A stretch of 64,000 nucleotides of DNA from Cepaea nemoralis (taxonomy: Eukaryota > Mollusca > Gastropoda > Stylommatophora > Helicidae). Below, in pieces: positions 1 through 10,920 of this stretch. The translations under genes and the position numbers were made by a program. The notes under the pieces are model-generated. The model was not told where the DNA came from, ran no database searches, and saw nothing but the letters and a program-made list of their open reading frames with translations. Each line of letters begins with the position of its first letter. The first letter of the stretch is position 1. Location of the stretch: NCBI GenBank assembly GCA_014155875.1, contig JACEFZ010015001.1, forward strand, positions 152,501 to 216,500, given 5' to 3'.

Positions 1-469
1 GTTTATCTATACCTCGTTTCTAGTGTTTCATACACATGAACCTTCAGATTGACAGTTATAGAGTAAAGAATTTTGTGTTGCACTTTTTATACAAAGAATA
101 TTAAATACTATTTTACTAGGAATAATAACATTTTGTTAGTATGCTCCTGACTAAGTTATTATTCTTGTTATCCATTGTTATTTCCCCTTTGTCTTGAACT
201 AGTTGTTGACCTTAGCAAATTTGATGTCTGAATTTCGTTATATCTAAGTGTGTTGTCTTTTATTTTAAGGTGATTTAATATAACCATTACATATGTTAAC
301 AGTTTCATTGTGTGTGTAATTTTATGTTATATTTGTATCATAATATTTGAATTACGTTATGTATGTAGTAATTAAAGATTGTTTTCTTTTGCAATACATA
401 ATATAAATCTGCACAGACAGGGCAGTTGTTGAGACAAAATGTGCGACTTAAGAATGCAGTGCACCCATG
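1..469. other. AT-rich DNA, nothing recognised
   Basis: No ORF with recognisable protein character, no RNA gene and no repeat shared with the rest of the window was seen here. Confidence 0.5.
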
Positions 470-960
470 TGTTACTGGGGCCCATAAAGGAAGCAAAGAG
501 TAGTAACACTGTAACTCTCCATACATTAAAGAAAAAAAAAGTCTTAAAAGTCGAGAGGATTGACTTCACTGCCCTGGATTTTATCCCATATGGCTCAGAT
601 CTCTTCCCGCAGGGTGGCCTGCCCAAAGCACAAACTCCGTAGCTCCGGCGACGACCTCCTGAGTCTCCGAGAAAAATGCACTCGTGCACCGAAAGACATA
701 GCCCGTAATCGAACTCACAACCTTCGGAGTGCGAGGTAGACGACTTGACCACTTTGCCATGGAGACTCCCCTGCCCAACCCTCCATACATGAAATAAGAT
801 GCAACTAAAGAGGATTGTCATGAGACTGGCTACCTCAATCTGTAGAGAACTTTAACTGCAAAATCCAACCAAACATTTTCAAAAGCCTACAGACGAGGAC
901 TTAGCTTGAGTTGGTAGAGGGCCTAAGTTGCACCGGAAGGTACAAGGCTAAAGAAGAATG
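470..960. mobile_element. SINE-like family C, copy 1 (split by SINE A)
   Basis: The two ends (about 470-526 and 781-960) match other family C copies near 5.8, 13.7 and 48.3 kb. Shared words include GGCCCATAA..GCAAAGAG, GACTGGC, CTGCAAAATCCAA and GTTGGTAGAGGGCC. The middle is a family A SINE inserted with a clear TSD, so family C was here first. The orientation and promoter of family C are not resolved. Confidence 0.6.
527..780 (-). mobile_element. tRNA-derived SINE family A, copy 1
   Basis: On the minus strand the element starts with a tRNA-like head (GTCTCCATGGCAAAGTGGTC resembles an A box; GAGTTCGATTAC is a B box) and ends in a short A/T-rich tail near 527-540. It is flanked by a perfect 10-bp duplication, CTCCATACAT, at 517-526 and 781-790. 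Three further copies are in the window. It would be moved by a LINE machinery in trans (known for tRNA SINEs). Confidence 0.85.
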
Positions 961-1053
961 CAATGGGTGATATTTTCTTAGATGTGCAATTGAGAATCCA
1001 TTTACTAAATGATTTAGCAATGTTCTTTCTGTTCTTGTTAAGAATTCTCACAG

Positions 1054-1217
1054 AATCATTTCTCTGTAATTCAGAATATAGTGGAAAAGAGTTTAGCATT
1101 AGAGGTGCACTTCCCAAAAGTTTTTTCCTTCTGTCACTGGGAATTGATAACTCTTCTGGCTCAGGATTCTACGATCATGAAGATGATTCCAATAGTGGTA
1201 ATTTTATATTTTACTGA
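1054..1217 (+). other. Candidate terminal coding exon
   Basis: A pyrimidine-rich tract ends in CAG at 1053 and is followed by an open frame of about 54 codons. Its C-terminus is acidic and serine-rich (…GFYDHEDDSNSGNFIFY) before a TGA stop at 1215-1217. An AATAAA occurs at about 1435. The composition is more protein-like than that of the surrounding DNA. No family is recognised and no upstream exon was identified, so this may be a chance open stretch. Confidence 0.25.
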
Positions 1218-2104
1218 AATATCCTGTAATCAAATGTGCTGCACCTTTTCTACTATCTGTTACTCACCACCATAATGTGCATACATTACACAGAGAATGT
1301 CTAGTTTCACAAAACAAGTTATGTTGACTGCACACAAACACATTGGTTGTTATCTTATGTTTCCATGTTTATTTTCTAATGCTGAAGAGGAATCAAAACT
1401 TTTAATGTACTGATTTTCAGAAGAGAAACATTTAATAAAAATGGAAACTTCCATTGTAGTTAGGAAGGCTGCCTTCTTATGTTTATATATAGATAATGAA
1501 GAACAGTATACAATCTTAGATATGCATGTAATATAGTTTGTAAAATATAGAGGTGTGTAAACATTTGCTGAAATACTGAAAATAACAGCTTATCATTGTG
1601 AATTGAGTAGTGAGGAAACAACCCGTTTCTAGTACATAAAATTATATGTATGTTTGTATGCTCTTGTCATATTAAAGGATTTTCTTACATAAATACCATT
1701 GCAATGCACGTGTTTACATCTTCTTTAAAATGGAAGTTTAATTAAAAACTCATTTACTGTAAGAAAAGTGTGTAAAACAGCACAGCTAGAAATAATCAAA
1801 CAACAGTATTTAATCACTGAGATGGTATCAGTATCATATGTAACAGCTGAAAATGTCCTGTCAAGATCTGACATTTATCAGCTTATCTGATAATTATAAA
1901 ATCAAACAGAAAAGAACATTGGAAAAACAAAATCCAAATATATAGATATATATATATATATAGTAACTGGATTTTAAACTATTTGTGTTCACTGTTCACA
2001 TTTTAAGAGTTATAGTATTATATTCTACTCTTATTACTATTTGTCTTCTTATTGGCTACATGAGAGATCACGAATCAATAGCTGTCACAATAAATGGAAT
2101 TAAG
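1218..2104. other. AT-rich DNA, no gene seen
   Basis: Contains a short (TA)n run near 1940-1965 and several AATAAA words. It could be the 3' untranslated region of the candidate exon upstream, but nothing proves transcription. Confidence 0.4.
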
Positions 2105-3370
2105 TGGACTAAATCAGCAGCTTGATGACCCGGAATTTGCAGACAATCTTACCCTGTTGTCTCCCATCTGAAATCAGATGCACGATAAACTAAAAACACC
2201 TGAGAAGCGGTCACAAAAATGTGGACACAAATTCACAAGAAAAAGATGAATATCATGAAAATAAATAAAGTCAATTGCAGTAAGATAACTCTTATTGAAA
2301 CACTACTCAAGATCCAGAATTTAACGTATGACTTGACAACAATAAAGTTAGAAGAACCAACAGGGATGTGAAACTAATACAAAATGTAGGAGGAATTTTC
2401 AAGTGGAAGGAAATTTGTGGGAATCAAAATAAATTAAAACCAGTACTTTATTCAACTATTTCAAATTAACACTAGTACTTTACTCAACTTTAATGTCAAA
2501 TGATACTACAGTATTGGGGACTGTTCAAAACAAGTTGTGCATAAACTGGCCATATCAATGCAGAGGCACCAAGCCAGCAAACAAGTTAAACTACAATTGT
2601 GGAGAACATGCTTCTTGCCTGTGGCAACATATGGATGTGGGTCAAAAGCATTGTGCAATCACTAAAGAAGAAACATACTGACCTTCTAGAAAATCTGAAC
2701 ATCAAAGAAATCTGACTCATAAACTGTAAACAGTCTTGGAAACTGAAATACTTTGGCCGTAATAATTGTCAGGACAGATTAGGATAGACCTACAAAAATT
2801 AGATTTTTAAGAGCATCTTTCCCATTGCAACATATGCCTGTGAGAGCTGGACACTTACTAAACAAGTTGAACAGCACATAAATGCCTTTGAATATACATG
2901 TTATAGATGGGTACTAAGAATATCTTGGATACAAAAAAGAACAAATGCATCAACATGACAAGATCCGAATGTGAAGAAGGATGGCTACTAAAGACAATAA
3001 AACAAAGAAAATTGAAATATTCTGGTCACTTGAAACATCATGAAAGTTTGGAGAGAACAATAATGGAGCGGTATATGCCCGAGTGTATTGGACACGGGGC
3101 GTATTGCTTATGATCGAGAAGTTTTCCGGAAGGTTGTTATTGGAGCGATTGTTCTGCAAAGGACATGCTACTGAATGAATGAAAATTAAATGTCACAACA
3201 GTTTGGAAAGAACAGTGATCAAAGGCATGGTTCCTGGAAGATGAGGCAGGGATCAACCAGCACAAACATTGCAGACATGAGACCAGAGAACTGTCCAGGA
3301 ACCAACAAACTTGTTGGCAGCCATGATGAGAGCGAAGTTCTGTAAATGATCTTCTACATGATGATGATGT
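2105..3370 (+). pseudogene. Decayed RTE-like LINE reverse transcriptase and 3' end
   Basis: Conceptual translation in shifting frames gives reverse transcriptase pieces in the normal order. Around 2120-2180 is a degraded motif C region (LDDPEFADNLTLLS; the usual FADD has become FADN). Around 2820-3100 is the LINE C-terminal region (ATYACESWTLT, then WVLRISW, then a degraded 'GH..RHESLERT'). The segment 3190-3370 repeats a C-terminal stretch and ends in (ATG)n, the typical 3' tail of this family. Many stops and frameshifts make it a dead copy, probably two joined fragments. Confidence 0.65.
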
Positions 3371-3403
3371 TTTCCACTGACCACTATCTCTGACATCTAT
3401 TTT

Positions 3404-3689
3404 TATTTTTTTTGCACGCTTGCTTTGAACTCAAGCGTAGACCTCACGCACTATTTCTAGTAGCTCTAGACTGAACTTTGCGTGTGGATGATCTTTCCCT
3501 ACAACCAGTGTCCCTCGCCGTAAGGCGAACCCACTTTGACTTCAGAAGTACTTGTAATTTACATCCCCAAGTCAAGGACGAGAAGTCAACATATTAGTCT
3601 AACTGGCCGGTGTAGGGGTTCAACCCTGTACCTCAGCATACTGGGTGGTTAAGAACGAGGGCTCTTATCCATCGGCCATGCTAACCTTC
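3404..3689 (-). mobile_element. tRNA-derived SINE family B, copy 1
   Basis: The poly(T) run near 3405 is the 3' poly(A) tail of a minus-strand element. The head at 3660-3689 reads GCATGGCCGATGGATAAGAG on the minus strand, like a tRNA A box, and a B-box-like GGTTGAACCCC lies about 40 bases on. The flanks carry the 11-bp duplication ACATCTATTTT (3393-3403 and 3690-3700). It landed just behind the LINE tail that ends near 3370. Confidence 0.85.
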
Positions 3690-3700
3690 ACATCTATTTT

Positions 3701-4574
3701 ATTTACTGGTATTTATCCAGTATTTTCCATTAACTTCATCAATTCCCATCTGTTACCACTTGGTCTCAGAAATGCACCATTATGGGGATGGCTGGTGCAA
3801 CTCTACTGCTTCAACAACCGGAGTCCCTTTCCTCCTAGCCTTTGACTTTCACTTTTGCCAATTCAATAACATGCACAATGCACAAGTTTATGTTCAACAT
3901 TTTTATTTGTCAGCAAGCACAGAATTGTTTCTTATTAATGTTATTTATTGCACATAGCGTAGTTTCAATCCACTCTGCAAAATAATTTTAAACTAAATAC
4001 AAATTTCTGCAAGGTATGTGTTATCACCACAACTTGCATTAGTGAATGTTTACAGGAACCAGTATATTCCCTAAATATTAAATGAAGTAAATTTAATTTA
4101 ATGTAATCCGTGTTTCCTCTCCTAAGAACCCCCAATACACAGTAGGTATAGAATGTCTTCTTTCTTTTATTGGACCACATGTGTGACAAAGTATATTAAA
4201 TGCATTGCACTGTTTCATCAAATATGTGGCTAAGTACATCCTATTTCAAAGAGGATTTGCTCTGCCTAGATTTTGACTGTCCTCAGTCTACCTACAAGGC
4301 AGCAGGTCCATGTTCTGCTTCTTCTCATCCCTATTCTTTGACCTGTCCAACATTGGAGACCCTACCGGTAGCTGTACTGTCATCGGTATAGCTCTCGAGG
4401 TCATAGGAACATGTAAGCCCCTCCATCGTGACAGCGGATGTACAACACAGGGATGAGACATTTCAGTAATGAATCGGCTTCTAAATAGAAGGTAAAATAA
4501 ATGCCATAACTAAGCATTAATAAGCAAAAAATAAACAACCTCAGATATACAAGTTATTTAATTCTGTCAACATA
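3701..4574. other. No recognisable feature
   Basis: Only short open frames without protein-family character; no repeat shared with the rest of the window was noticed. Confidence 0.4.
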
Positions 4575-4815
4575 TCAGTTAGTTGTACATTCTTTACAGG
4601 ACATCGCAGTCAACCCCAGCATTTTTAGCTGTTCATGATTTCTTGGCAAGTTTACGTTCAGGAGTTTGCCATGGCTTTCTAAACAATCAGGACTCATATC
4701 TCTGTATGGGAAACCAACGCAAGACGGTCTGCTACCAAATTTCCCGCAGCTGTTTCAAACGTGGTTTGTGGGATTACAAATTGCATTCGTAACCCCTTTA
4801 CCACAAAGCCAGCAC
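4575..4815 (-). mobile_element. tRNA-derived SINE family D, copy 1
   Basis: Shares the words CTTTACAGGACATCGCAGTC, CCCAGCATTTTTAGCTGTTC and TTTGCCATGGCTTTCT with copies near 7.6, 7.8, 17.3, 51.1 and 51.4 kb. On the minus strand a tRNA-like head precedes the body: TGGCTTTGTGGTAAAGGGG resembles an A box, and CGTTTGAAAC a weak B box. Boundaries are approximate. Confidence 0.65.
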
Positions 4816-4952
4816 AGAGTCAACATAAAAGGAACAGTATAAATCAAGATTTGCTGAAAAACAAAGCTTAAAGAAAACCATAAAGTGTGAGAGCTAAACT
4901 GTAAGAAGACTGGAATTATTTGTATTCACAAAGGACATGTGTACCAAGTACC

Positions 4953-5300
4953 ATCATTATGTACCCTGCCAACTGGCATAGGTGTTCATGTTTCTCCACA
5001 GATCTTGATCTTTAGTGTTCTGAATCAACTCTGTTGACATTCCTCTATGTTAATGTCTCAGTCCATCCAACATCATTTCTCTCTCAGTTTGCCTCTCCTC
5101 CAAAAAGGGTTGAATGTAAGACGGGCCTGCATGACCAATTTGAGACCCTTTGAAAATAAAATTCTTTCATTCCCATTGATCTTTTCAGTCATCACAATGT
5201 TTACCAACGCCTCGCTTCTCATTACATGACCAATGAATGCCATTTGTTTCTTTCTTATAGTTATAGAACCAAGCATAAACCACACCCAGAAAACAAGGAT
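4953..5300 (-). pseudogene. RTE-like LINE C-terminal fragment with an inserted LINE tail
   Basis: On the minus strand the frame reads …SITIRKKQMAFIGHVMRSEA…, then after an interruption …RRGKLREK…, and then the decayed C-terminal sequence up to an ATGATGATGG tail near 4953. It matches the fragment at 21.2 kb (RKRQTAFFGHVMRREALENI). About 75 bases (about 5098-5172) between the two halves are not RTE. They match the 3' end of another LINE (see the next entry). Confidence 0.75.
5098..5172 (+). mobile_element. Very short 5'-truncated LINE 3' tail inside the RTE fragment
   Basis: Contains TTGAATGTAAGACGGGCCTG and ends with CCCTTTGAAAATAAAATTC. The same 3' terminus closes the LINE at 44.2 kb and the insertion at 62.3 kb. 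The bases on either side rejoin as continuous RTE sequence, so this is a retrotransposed tail only about 75 bases long. Confidence 0.7.
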
Positions 5301-5769
5301 ATAAGATGGCATAAGTAAAAATATTTATGTGTAACATTTTTAAAACATTATCACAAGCTAGTACCTACATGTCCAAAAATAAAACAAGAGTGTAGAAACA
5401 GCATTTATAAAAACATAAAAATTGTTAATGCATGAATGAATCAAAATTACGATGATCATTACAGAAATTACTGATCACTGTGGCGTCTGTTGGGAGATTT
5501 GTTTGGACTGAGTAAGACAAGCCACATGGCCTGTCTTAGGCATAACACTGTGTATGAGCCAGTTTTCTTTAACTTTCAAATCTTGTAAGATGTCAGTATA
5601 TGTCTTCTTTTTGGTCAAAGATATTCTTACAGGGGCTGTCCACTTATCTCCAGATGTGAAAGACTGACATTATAACTTCTTCAATTAACACAAGACATGT
5701 GGTCAACATCAGCAGTCATAAGTCGTATTTTGCCTTCATTATTTTATCATTCACTAACTTGAACAGTCA

Positions 5770-5985
5770 CCTGTGCCTTACTAGAGTCCATAAGGGAAGC
5801 AAAGAATAGAAACTGTAACCTACCATGGATGTTGGAAGAAGTGACTAAGGAGAGTTGACTGACTAATCCAACTCAATGAAAACTTTAGCTGCAAAATGCA
5901 ACCAATCATAAATAAATCTACACTTGGCTTGGCATAAGTAGGTTGAGGGCCTATATTCTCATGAGATGAAAGAAGGTAAACTTAA
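5770..5985. mobile_element. SINE-like family C, copy 2
   Basis: Matches copy 1 through CATAAGGGAAGCAAAGAATAG, ACCTACCATG, GAAAACTTTAGCTGCAAAAT and GGTTGAGGGCCTA. Boundaries are set by where the similarity ends. Confidence 0.6.
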
Positions 5986-7439
5986 ACAGTGTATGGACTA
6001 TTACACACAAAAACGAGTCTGTAACATTTTAAAATTTTAGAAATAACAAAATGTAAAAAATTTTTTTAAATGTTTAAAAACAAACTATAAATTGCAGATG
6101 GGGAAGAATTGTTGTAGAGATCAAATAGAGTAATACATTGTGGTCAGGACGAATGCAGAAGAAGGAGATGATGCATTGTAGTCACACGCAGAGATTCAGA
6201 TATGTTAAGGAAACAGCAGTTGAAGCTTTAACTTCAAGATAAAAGCAGTATTGAGCATTTACATTCTTAGAGGAAATATTTTGATAACAGATAAGCAAGA
6301 AATGAAAGAAGAATGGATATTTCTTGCCATCATCTTTCTAAAAGAAGATAATACCAGGTAACACAAAAGAGCACAATCATGCCAGTTGAAGAAGATCCCC
6401 AGAAGTAAGATGTCCATTTTTAGATCCAAAGGTTCTGAGTCTGATGCCAGCACTGGGAACATAATGGGCATGATTAGAGATTGGATGCCTAGCCATCTTG
6501 TATGAGGGAAGAAATAAATGATTGCGTAACCTAACTGCACACATTAAAATTTCTCACCAATTGAAAAATGACTTGCCTATGGCTCAGTATATCCGACCTC
6601 GACAAGCGTTGTTTTTTTTTTTTTGTGTGTGCTTTCCCTAGCCGAGAGAAATCACTTGTCCAATTTGAACATGTAGGTCTGAGAAAGTTATTTTGGCTAC
6701 ATTTGAGGACAAATTCTATGGGGATGACAACCGGCTTAAGTTAACAGCTGCTTTCTTGAGAAATATTCAGGGTGACACCTGAAGACAGAAACTAGCCTTA
6801 GAAAATGTAGATATCTTGCCAACAACAGGCAATATTCAGAGTGGGCGATTCTTGCATGAACATTGAGATTCTCACTGTCGCTATAGATTCCATGCACTAT
6901 GCTAAAATTCTTGTGTGTTTTATAGATTAGAACACATGGATTACCCATCTGCTGTAGCCATGATCCTTGTAAACCCAACTAAAACATCAATCATCTTATG
7001 TAGTGTTCTATGCTTGGTACAATCCATACACATTCAGGCAACGTTCTGCCATCTTGTGCCTTCGATTGTGACTTATCTCATCTAAACTAAAGAACATAAA
7101 CTTGTCACCACAAAGCACTGAAGACTCAAATTTTTCCGTTTGATGCCTTGAATGTCACCACAATGTGTGTCTGTGCACAGGCCATGATCATACTTCGAAA
7201 ATGATACATATTTATATTTTTTCTCACAATTCATTGACGTATTCAATTAAATAATCTTGAAATGTGTTTAGTGGATAACACCGTTATTGCACATTTGATA
7301 AATTGATGTTTTGATATCCACAATCAATTACCTGAACTGGATATAATTTGGATTGATGACTGGTATATGATACAAAGTTTTCCAAGATAGTCAAGTTTTG
7401 ATATTTTCTAATACCAACTTTTGCAGGGTCTGTTCTTCT
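5986..7439. other. AT-rich DNA without a recognised gene
   Basis: Short open frames on the minus strand (near 6259-6540 and 6736-6978) show no family motif and no convincing splice context. A poly(T) run at about 6610 may be an old SINE tail, but the neighbouring sequence is too diverged to assign. Confidence 0.4.
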
Positions 7440-7690
7440 TATAGTTGTTTCTTTCTACTCAGTCGGTTATCATAATTGTCTAACCTTGATCTCTTCAGTA
7501 ACATACAGTGGCTTCTATTACTTATCCTTTTCTCAGCCGCAGGTGATCTGGAAGCAGATGGCTTTGCGCTGATATCAATGGTATGAGGTGTCAGCTGTTC
7601 AGAAAGCAATGGCAGATGCCGACGTAAACCAAAATAGCAAATAAATGCTGGGATTGATAGCAACATCTTGTAAAGGTCTTGCAACTAACT
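7440..7690 (+). mobile_element. SINE family D, copy 2
   Basis: The right half (7590-7690) is the reverse complement of the family D body: AGAAAGCAATGGCAGATG, GCTGGGATTGATAGCAAC, then TTGCAACTAA. This copy is therefore in the opposite orientation to copy 1. The left half is less conserved. Confidence 0.55.
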
Positions 7691-7714
7691 TGTTTAACAG
7701 CAGCTTTTACACTG

Positions 7715-7932
7715 CCTCTGTGACTAAGGTTTATGCGGAATTCGTAATTCCGCACACCGTGTTCTAAACACAGCAGACCACCTTGCGTTGGTTTTCATAT
7801 AATGGTATGAGAGCTGCTCATTCAGAAAGTAATGGCAAACTATTGAATGTAAACTTGCCAAGAAATCACACAGCCAAAATCATTCTGGGGTCGACTGTCA
7901 ATCCCTATAAAGGATATGCAACTAATTTTTTT
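7715..7932 (+). mobile_element. SINE family D, copy 3, with a perfect small hairpin
   Basis: Matches family D in plus orientation (AGAAAGTAATGGCAAACT, CTGTCAATCCCTATAAAGGA, TGCAACTAA). Its head includes an 8-bp stem with a 3-base loop, GCGGAATTCGTAATTCCGC, near 7736-7754. It follows copy 2 directly in the same orientation, so the two may be a tandem or paired insertion. Confidence 0.6.
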
Positions 7933-8257
7933 ATTAACTCATAATCCAAATGAAACTGTTTATTTTTCCTCCTATTTGTTTGTGTCTCAATATTTACTCT
8001 TGGGAGATCCAAAACAAATATGACACAGCTATAAATGCATATAATACAACGACAGGTGAAAAGGCTGGGAGACCAAAGAAACACTGCATATTAATTTGAG
8101 TGAAGATAGCCCATAATCTTTCTCAAAGCTTTACATCTGATCATATTCTTAGAGCTTCAGTTTGCAAGTACTTAATACAATTTCTCTGTTTGTGCAATAT
8201 GGAGTATCATAAATCCAATAATAATGTGCACAATACCTCTTGATATTTGTTGTGTAG

Positions 8258-8330
8258 CAAAGTTATTTCCTACACTGACTGTCTGGTAACATTTCTTAAA
8301 ATTGCTTACAATTGTGCACCTTTTGATCAA
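8258..8330 (+). other. Candidate internal coding exon
   Basis: A T-rich tract ends in TAG at 8257. It is followed by 73 bases open in one frame (KVISYTDCLVTFLKIAYNCAPFDQ in pieces), then a strong donor, CAA|GTAAGT, at 8331. Length, phase and borders suit a small exon. No family is recognised and no partner exon is proven, so chance remains possible. Confidence 0.25.
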
Positions 8331-8599
8331 GTAAGTAGAAAATATTGTTGCATTACTTTTATTCATTTTGAATATGTTTTAATACCATTTTCCTGGTTAC
8401 TTACTTTCTTGTTTTACTATATGTTTGATTTGCAATTAACATGGACTTTTCATTTTATATATATTAAGACTTGTGTCACAAAAATGAATAATATACAGCA
8501 TTATTTACTAGAAGAAAATTATAGCCTATTAAATTGACAAGCAGATAATAGTTTTAACACACATGTAACAAAATAACGATACATTAAAACTAGTGAAGT

Positions 8600-8772
8600 A
8601 GTTTGAATAACAATGATGGAAGGCATGGTTCATGGAAGAAGAGGCAGAGAACAAACAGCACGATGATGGACACAGGACATGGCAGACACCTTGAATGTAA
8701 GAATGAATGAGGTGAGAGAAATGGCAATAAATCAAAAAGCATTTTGGAGGGCCATGAAGGGAGCCATTTTCC
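8600..8772 (+). pseudogene. RTE-like LINE C-terminal fragment
   Basis: The frame reads MMEGMVHGRRGREQTARWWT, then DMADTLNVRMNEVREMAINQ, then KAFWRAMKG. This is the decayed C-terminal tail of the RTE-like family (GKIEGKRGRGRPR… in the better copy at 21.2 kb). The ADTLNVRMNEV part is homologous to the 17-residue unit amplified at 14.8 kb. A hAT MITE inserted just after it. Confidence 0.7.
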
Positions 8773-8780
8773 TGCTACAA

Positions 8781-9143
8781 CAGTGGTTCTCAACCGTTTT
8801 TGGCCCATGCACCCCTTCACAATATGTTCAGAATATCATTCCCCCCCTTTTCATATATCCTTCCTATAAATCCCCCCCCCCCCCTTCTACACATTATACA
8901 TAAAAATGGAAGCTAAATTTAATAACACATACTAGAACAAGTCCAGACGTCTACTTACGTTATAAAACAAATTTCAGAAGGGCGAGAAGTACAGAACTGT
9001 AAAGTATGGAGGGAAAAACAATATGAAGTAATCAGTTCTTGTATTAATGCGATCTTGAAATAATCTTAATTTCCCCCCCCCCCCCCCCCCCTAAAATTCC
9101 CCCTGGGTGGGGGGAAGAATTCCTCACCGGTTGAGAACTGCTG
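8781..9143. mobile_element. hAT-type MITE with perfect 8-bp TSD, copy 1
   Basis: Terminal inverted repeats are CAGTGGTTCTCAACCG on the left and CGGTTGAGAACTGCTG on the right (14 of 16 match), flanked by TGCTACAA at 8773-8780 and 9144-9151. An 8-bp TSD with CAGTGGTTCTCAACC-like ends is characteristic of hAT (Charlie-like) elements. The 363-bp body has no transposase. It holds runs of C near 8842-8885 and 9071-9091. A second copy is at 54.0 kb. Confidence 0.92.
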
Positions 9144-9151
9144 TGCTACAA

Positions 9152-9434
9152 GATGAAGACAGTTTAAACACAGACAACTGTCTATTCATACAGATACTGA
9201 TTCAGAAATGTGCAGCTTCCATTTCCCACATGGTAGATCCTAATGCAGGTATCTTCATAATGGTCCTTGTAATCCATGAAATTTTATTGATTACAATGGG
9301 GTATCGTTATATTTATTGTGCATGCAGAGTAGATTACAAATTGTTATCTTCTGTATTTGATTATTTCAGTGTCATGTAATATTAGTGTTTAGTGACAATG
9401 GAATTACATTTAATTTCAAGTAGTTTTGAATGAT
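9152..9434. other. No recognised feature
   Basis: Holds a 55-base open stretch (9194-9248) between AG and GT that was judged too weak to call as an exon. Confidence 0.35.
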
Positions 9435-9760
9435 GATAACACCATGGACGGACAGAAGGAGCAATAAAGATATCTTGAAGGAAATTAACTCACAAAAGAG
9501 AACGGCTTACTCATATCAGAAGAAAACAGTCTACATTTTTTAGGCATATCATGAGAAGAGGAAATTTGGAGTATGTTGTCACAACGGGAAGGTTGGAGTG
9601 GAAGAGAGGCAGAGGGAGACCAAGAGAGAAGATGCTGGACAGTTTAACACCATGACATGAAGTAACAATGGTATAAAACATGATTGCCAGCATAAGAGAC
9701 TGAAGGCTATGTATGGGTAGACATGAACACCAACCTATACGGCATGGACTATAAGAAGAT
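9435..9760 (+). pseudogene. RTE-like LINE C-terminal fragment
   Basis: Reads in shifting frames as the region after the reverse transcriptase: LGHIMRRGNLEYVVTTGRLE followed by WKRGRGRPREKMLDSL. It matches the copies at 5.2 and 21.2 kb and has several stops. It is on the plus strand. Confidence 0.7.
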
Positions 9761-9974
9761 TAAACTGGGTAATAAGGATTCTTTCTACACGCTGTGAGGA
9801 ACAATGGCCATATGGTGCTAGCCCCATTTTTTTATAGACCAATATTGAATTAATGAGATTGTGGGGGATCGGTAGGGGTTCTGGAAGAATCTCAAAACTG
9901 AGAGGGAAGACCAGGAGAACTTCAGATAGCAGTATGACTCTATGCTGACTGTTGAATGAGGGGGCGGAGCACAT

Positions 9975-10215
9975 ATGGGAATGATCCGAGTGCAGTGATG
10001 TCGATTCTTAACTCAATTCAACTTTATAGACCAATAGACATCACACCAGCCGCCTTTACTTTCCATTACATTCCCTTATATTCAATTTAGACAGTGTCAG
10101 TTTGAGAGCCCAGGTCAATTGTAAAAATCCACCTTGATGCAAATTTCAAACCATGACCACCAGAGAGGCAGGCAAGCGTGCTAGCCACCGTGCTATCTCA
10201 GTGGAACTGTGGGTA
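9975..10215 (-). mobile_element. tRNA-derived SINE family E, copy 1
   Basis: On the minus strand the head reads TAGCACGGTGGCTAGCACGC…, like an A box, then GGTGGTCATGGTTTGAAAT, a decayed B box. The body word GAGAGCCCAGGTCAATTGTA (plus strand) recurs in the copy at 16.6 kb. The left border is uncertain. Confidence 0.6.
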
Positions 10216-10224
10216 TTTGTATTG

Positions 10225-10425
10225 TAAAGTCCTGTTGCGGGAACCTTGTGTGGGAATGTGAAGTGGTATGACCATCACTTTCTGTAGGCCTGAGTGCAGG
10301 GAGGAAATGGTGGTCAGTCTTTCCCTTCCATTGGGAACATGATAGTTGACGATGACCCTTGTCTGACCACGCTTATGCCATTGTCAGCATAACATCCTCA
10401 CCACTGCACCCAATTAGGATCATTA
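10225..10425. repeat. Dispersed repeat shared with 47.2 kb
   Basis: GTAGGCCTGAGTGCAGGGAG and GTCAGTCTTTCCCTTCCATT resemble GTAAGCCTGAATGCATTGAG and CCAGTCTTTCCCTCATTTAG near 47.20-47.24 kb. Family unknown. Confidence 0.4.
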
Positions 10426-10489
10426 CTAACAACAAAAATGATAGCGCTTATTTATGAACATAGATATTCATTGTGTGCCATGACGATAA

Positions 10490-10920
10490 GTGTGTTGGCA
10501 GTCATGTTTTGTCATCTCACACGATCACCAGTCATGGATCAGCTCCACATTCTTCTCTCGACCATACCACGTGGCAAAGCCATTCAAATATTTACTTCTC
10601 TGCCTTTCCCTTGTTCTTTTCCTGTCACCAAGTTCTCTAATTTATTTCTTTTTATAATGTGTCCAAACAATGTTGACTGTCTGCGTCTAATTTACCTAAC
10701 CAGTTTACAGTTCTCATTTGCTTTTTGTAGGACTTGCTCATTGGTTTTTCTGTCTTTGGTATTCTTTGCAATTTCCTCAGATCACTGCGATTAGATGTTA
10801 TTCAGCTTGTCTGCTCATTGTCCATGTTTCACATCCATAAAAAGCACAGGTTCTATGTAGCACTTCAATACCCTTTTCCTCATTGCAATTGACATCTTTT
10901 TATTGGGCAGTATGAACACA
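10490..10920 (-). pseudogene. RTE-like LINE C-terminal fragment (second subfamily)
   Basis: The minus-strand translation, with frame changes, matches the fragment at 59.7-60.1 kb: a CYIEPVLFMDV-like run for CYLEPVLLYGC, an IPWT/RNPKDRKTN run, and a degraded FGHIIKRNELENL block. Stops interrupt it. This subfamily differs from the copies at 5.2 and 21.2 kb. Confidence 0.65.

Noticed and set aside
9194..9248. 55-base open stretch between AG and GT (ILIQKCAASISHMVDPNA)
   Set aside because: Too short, and the donor (GTATCT) is ordinary. Its phase fits the 8258 candidate but not the 11524 one, so chance is more likely.
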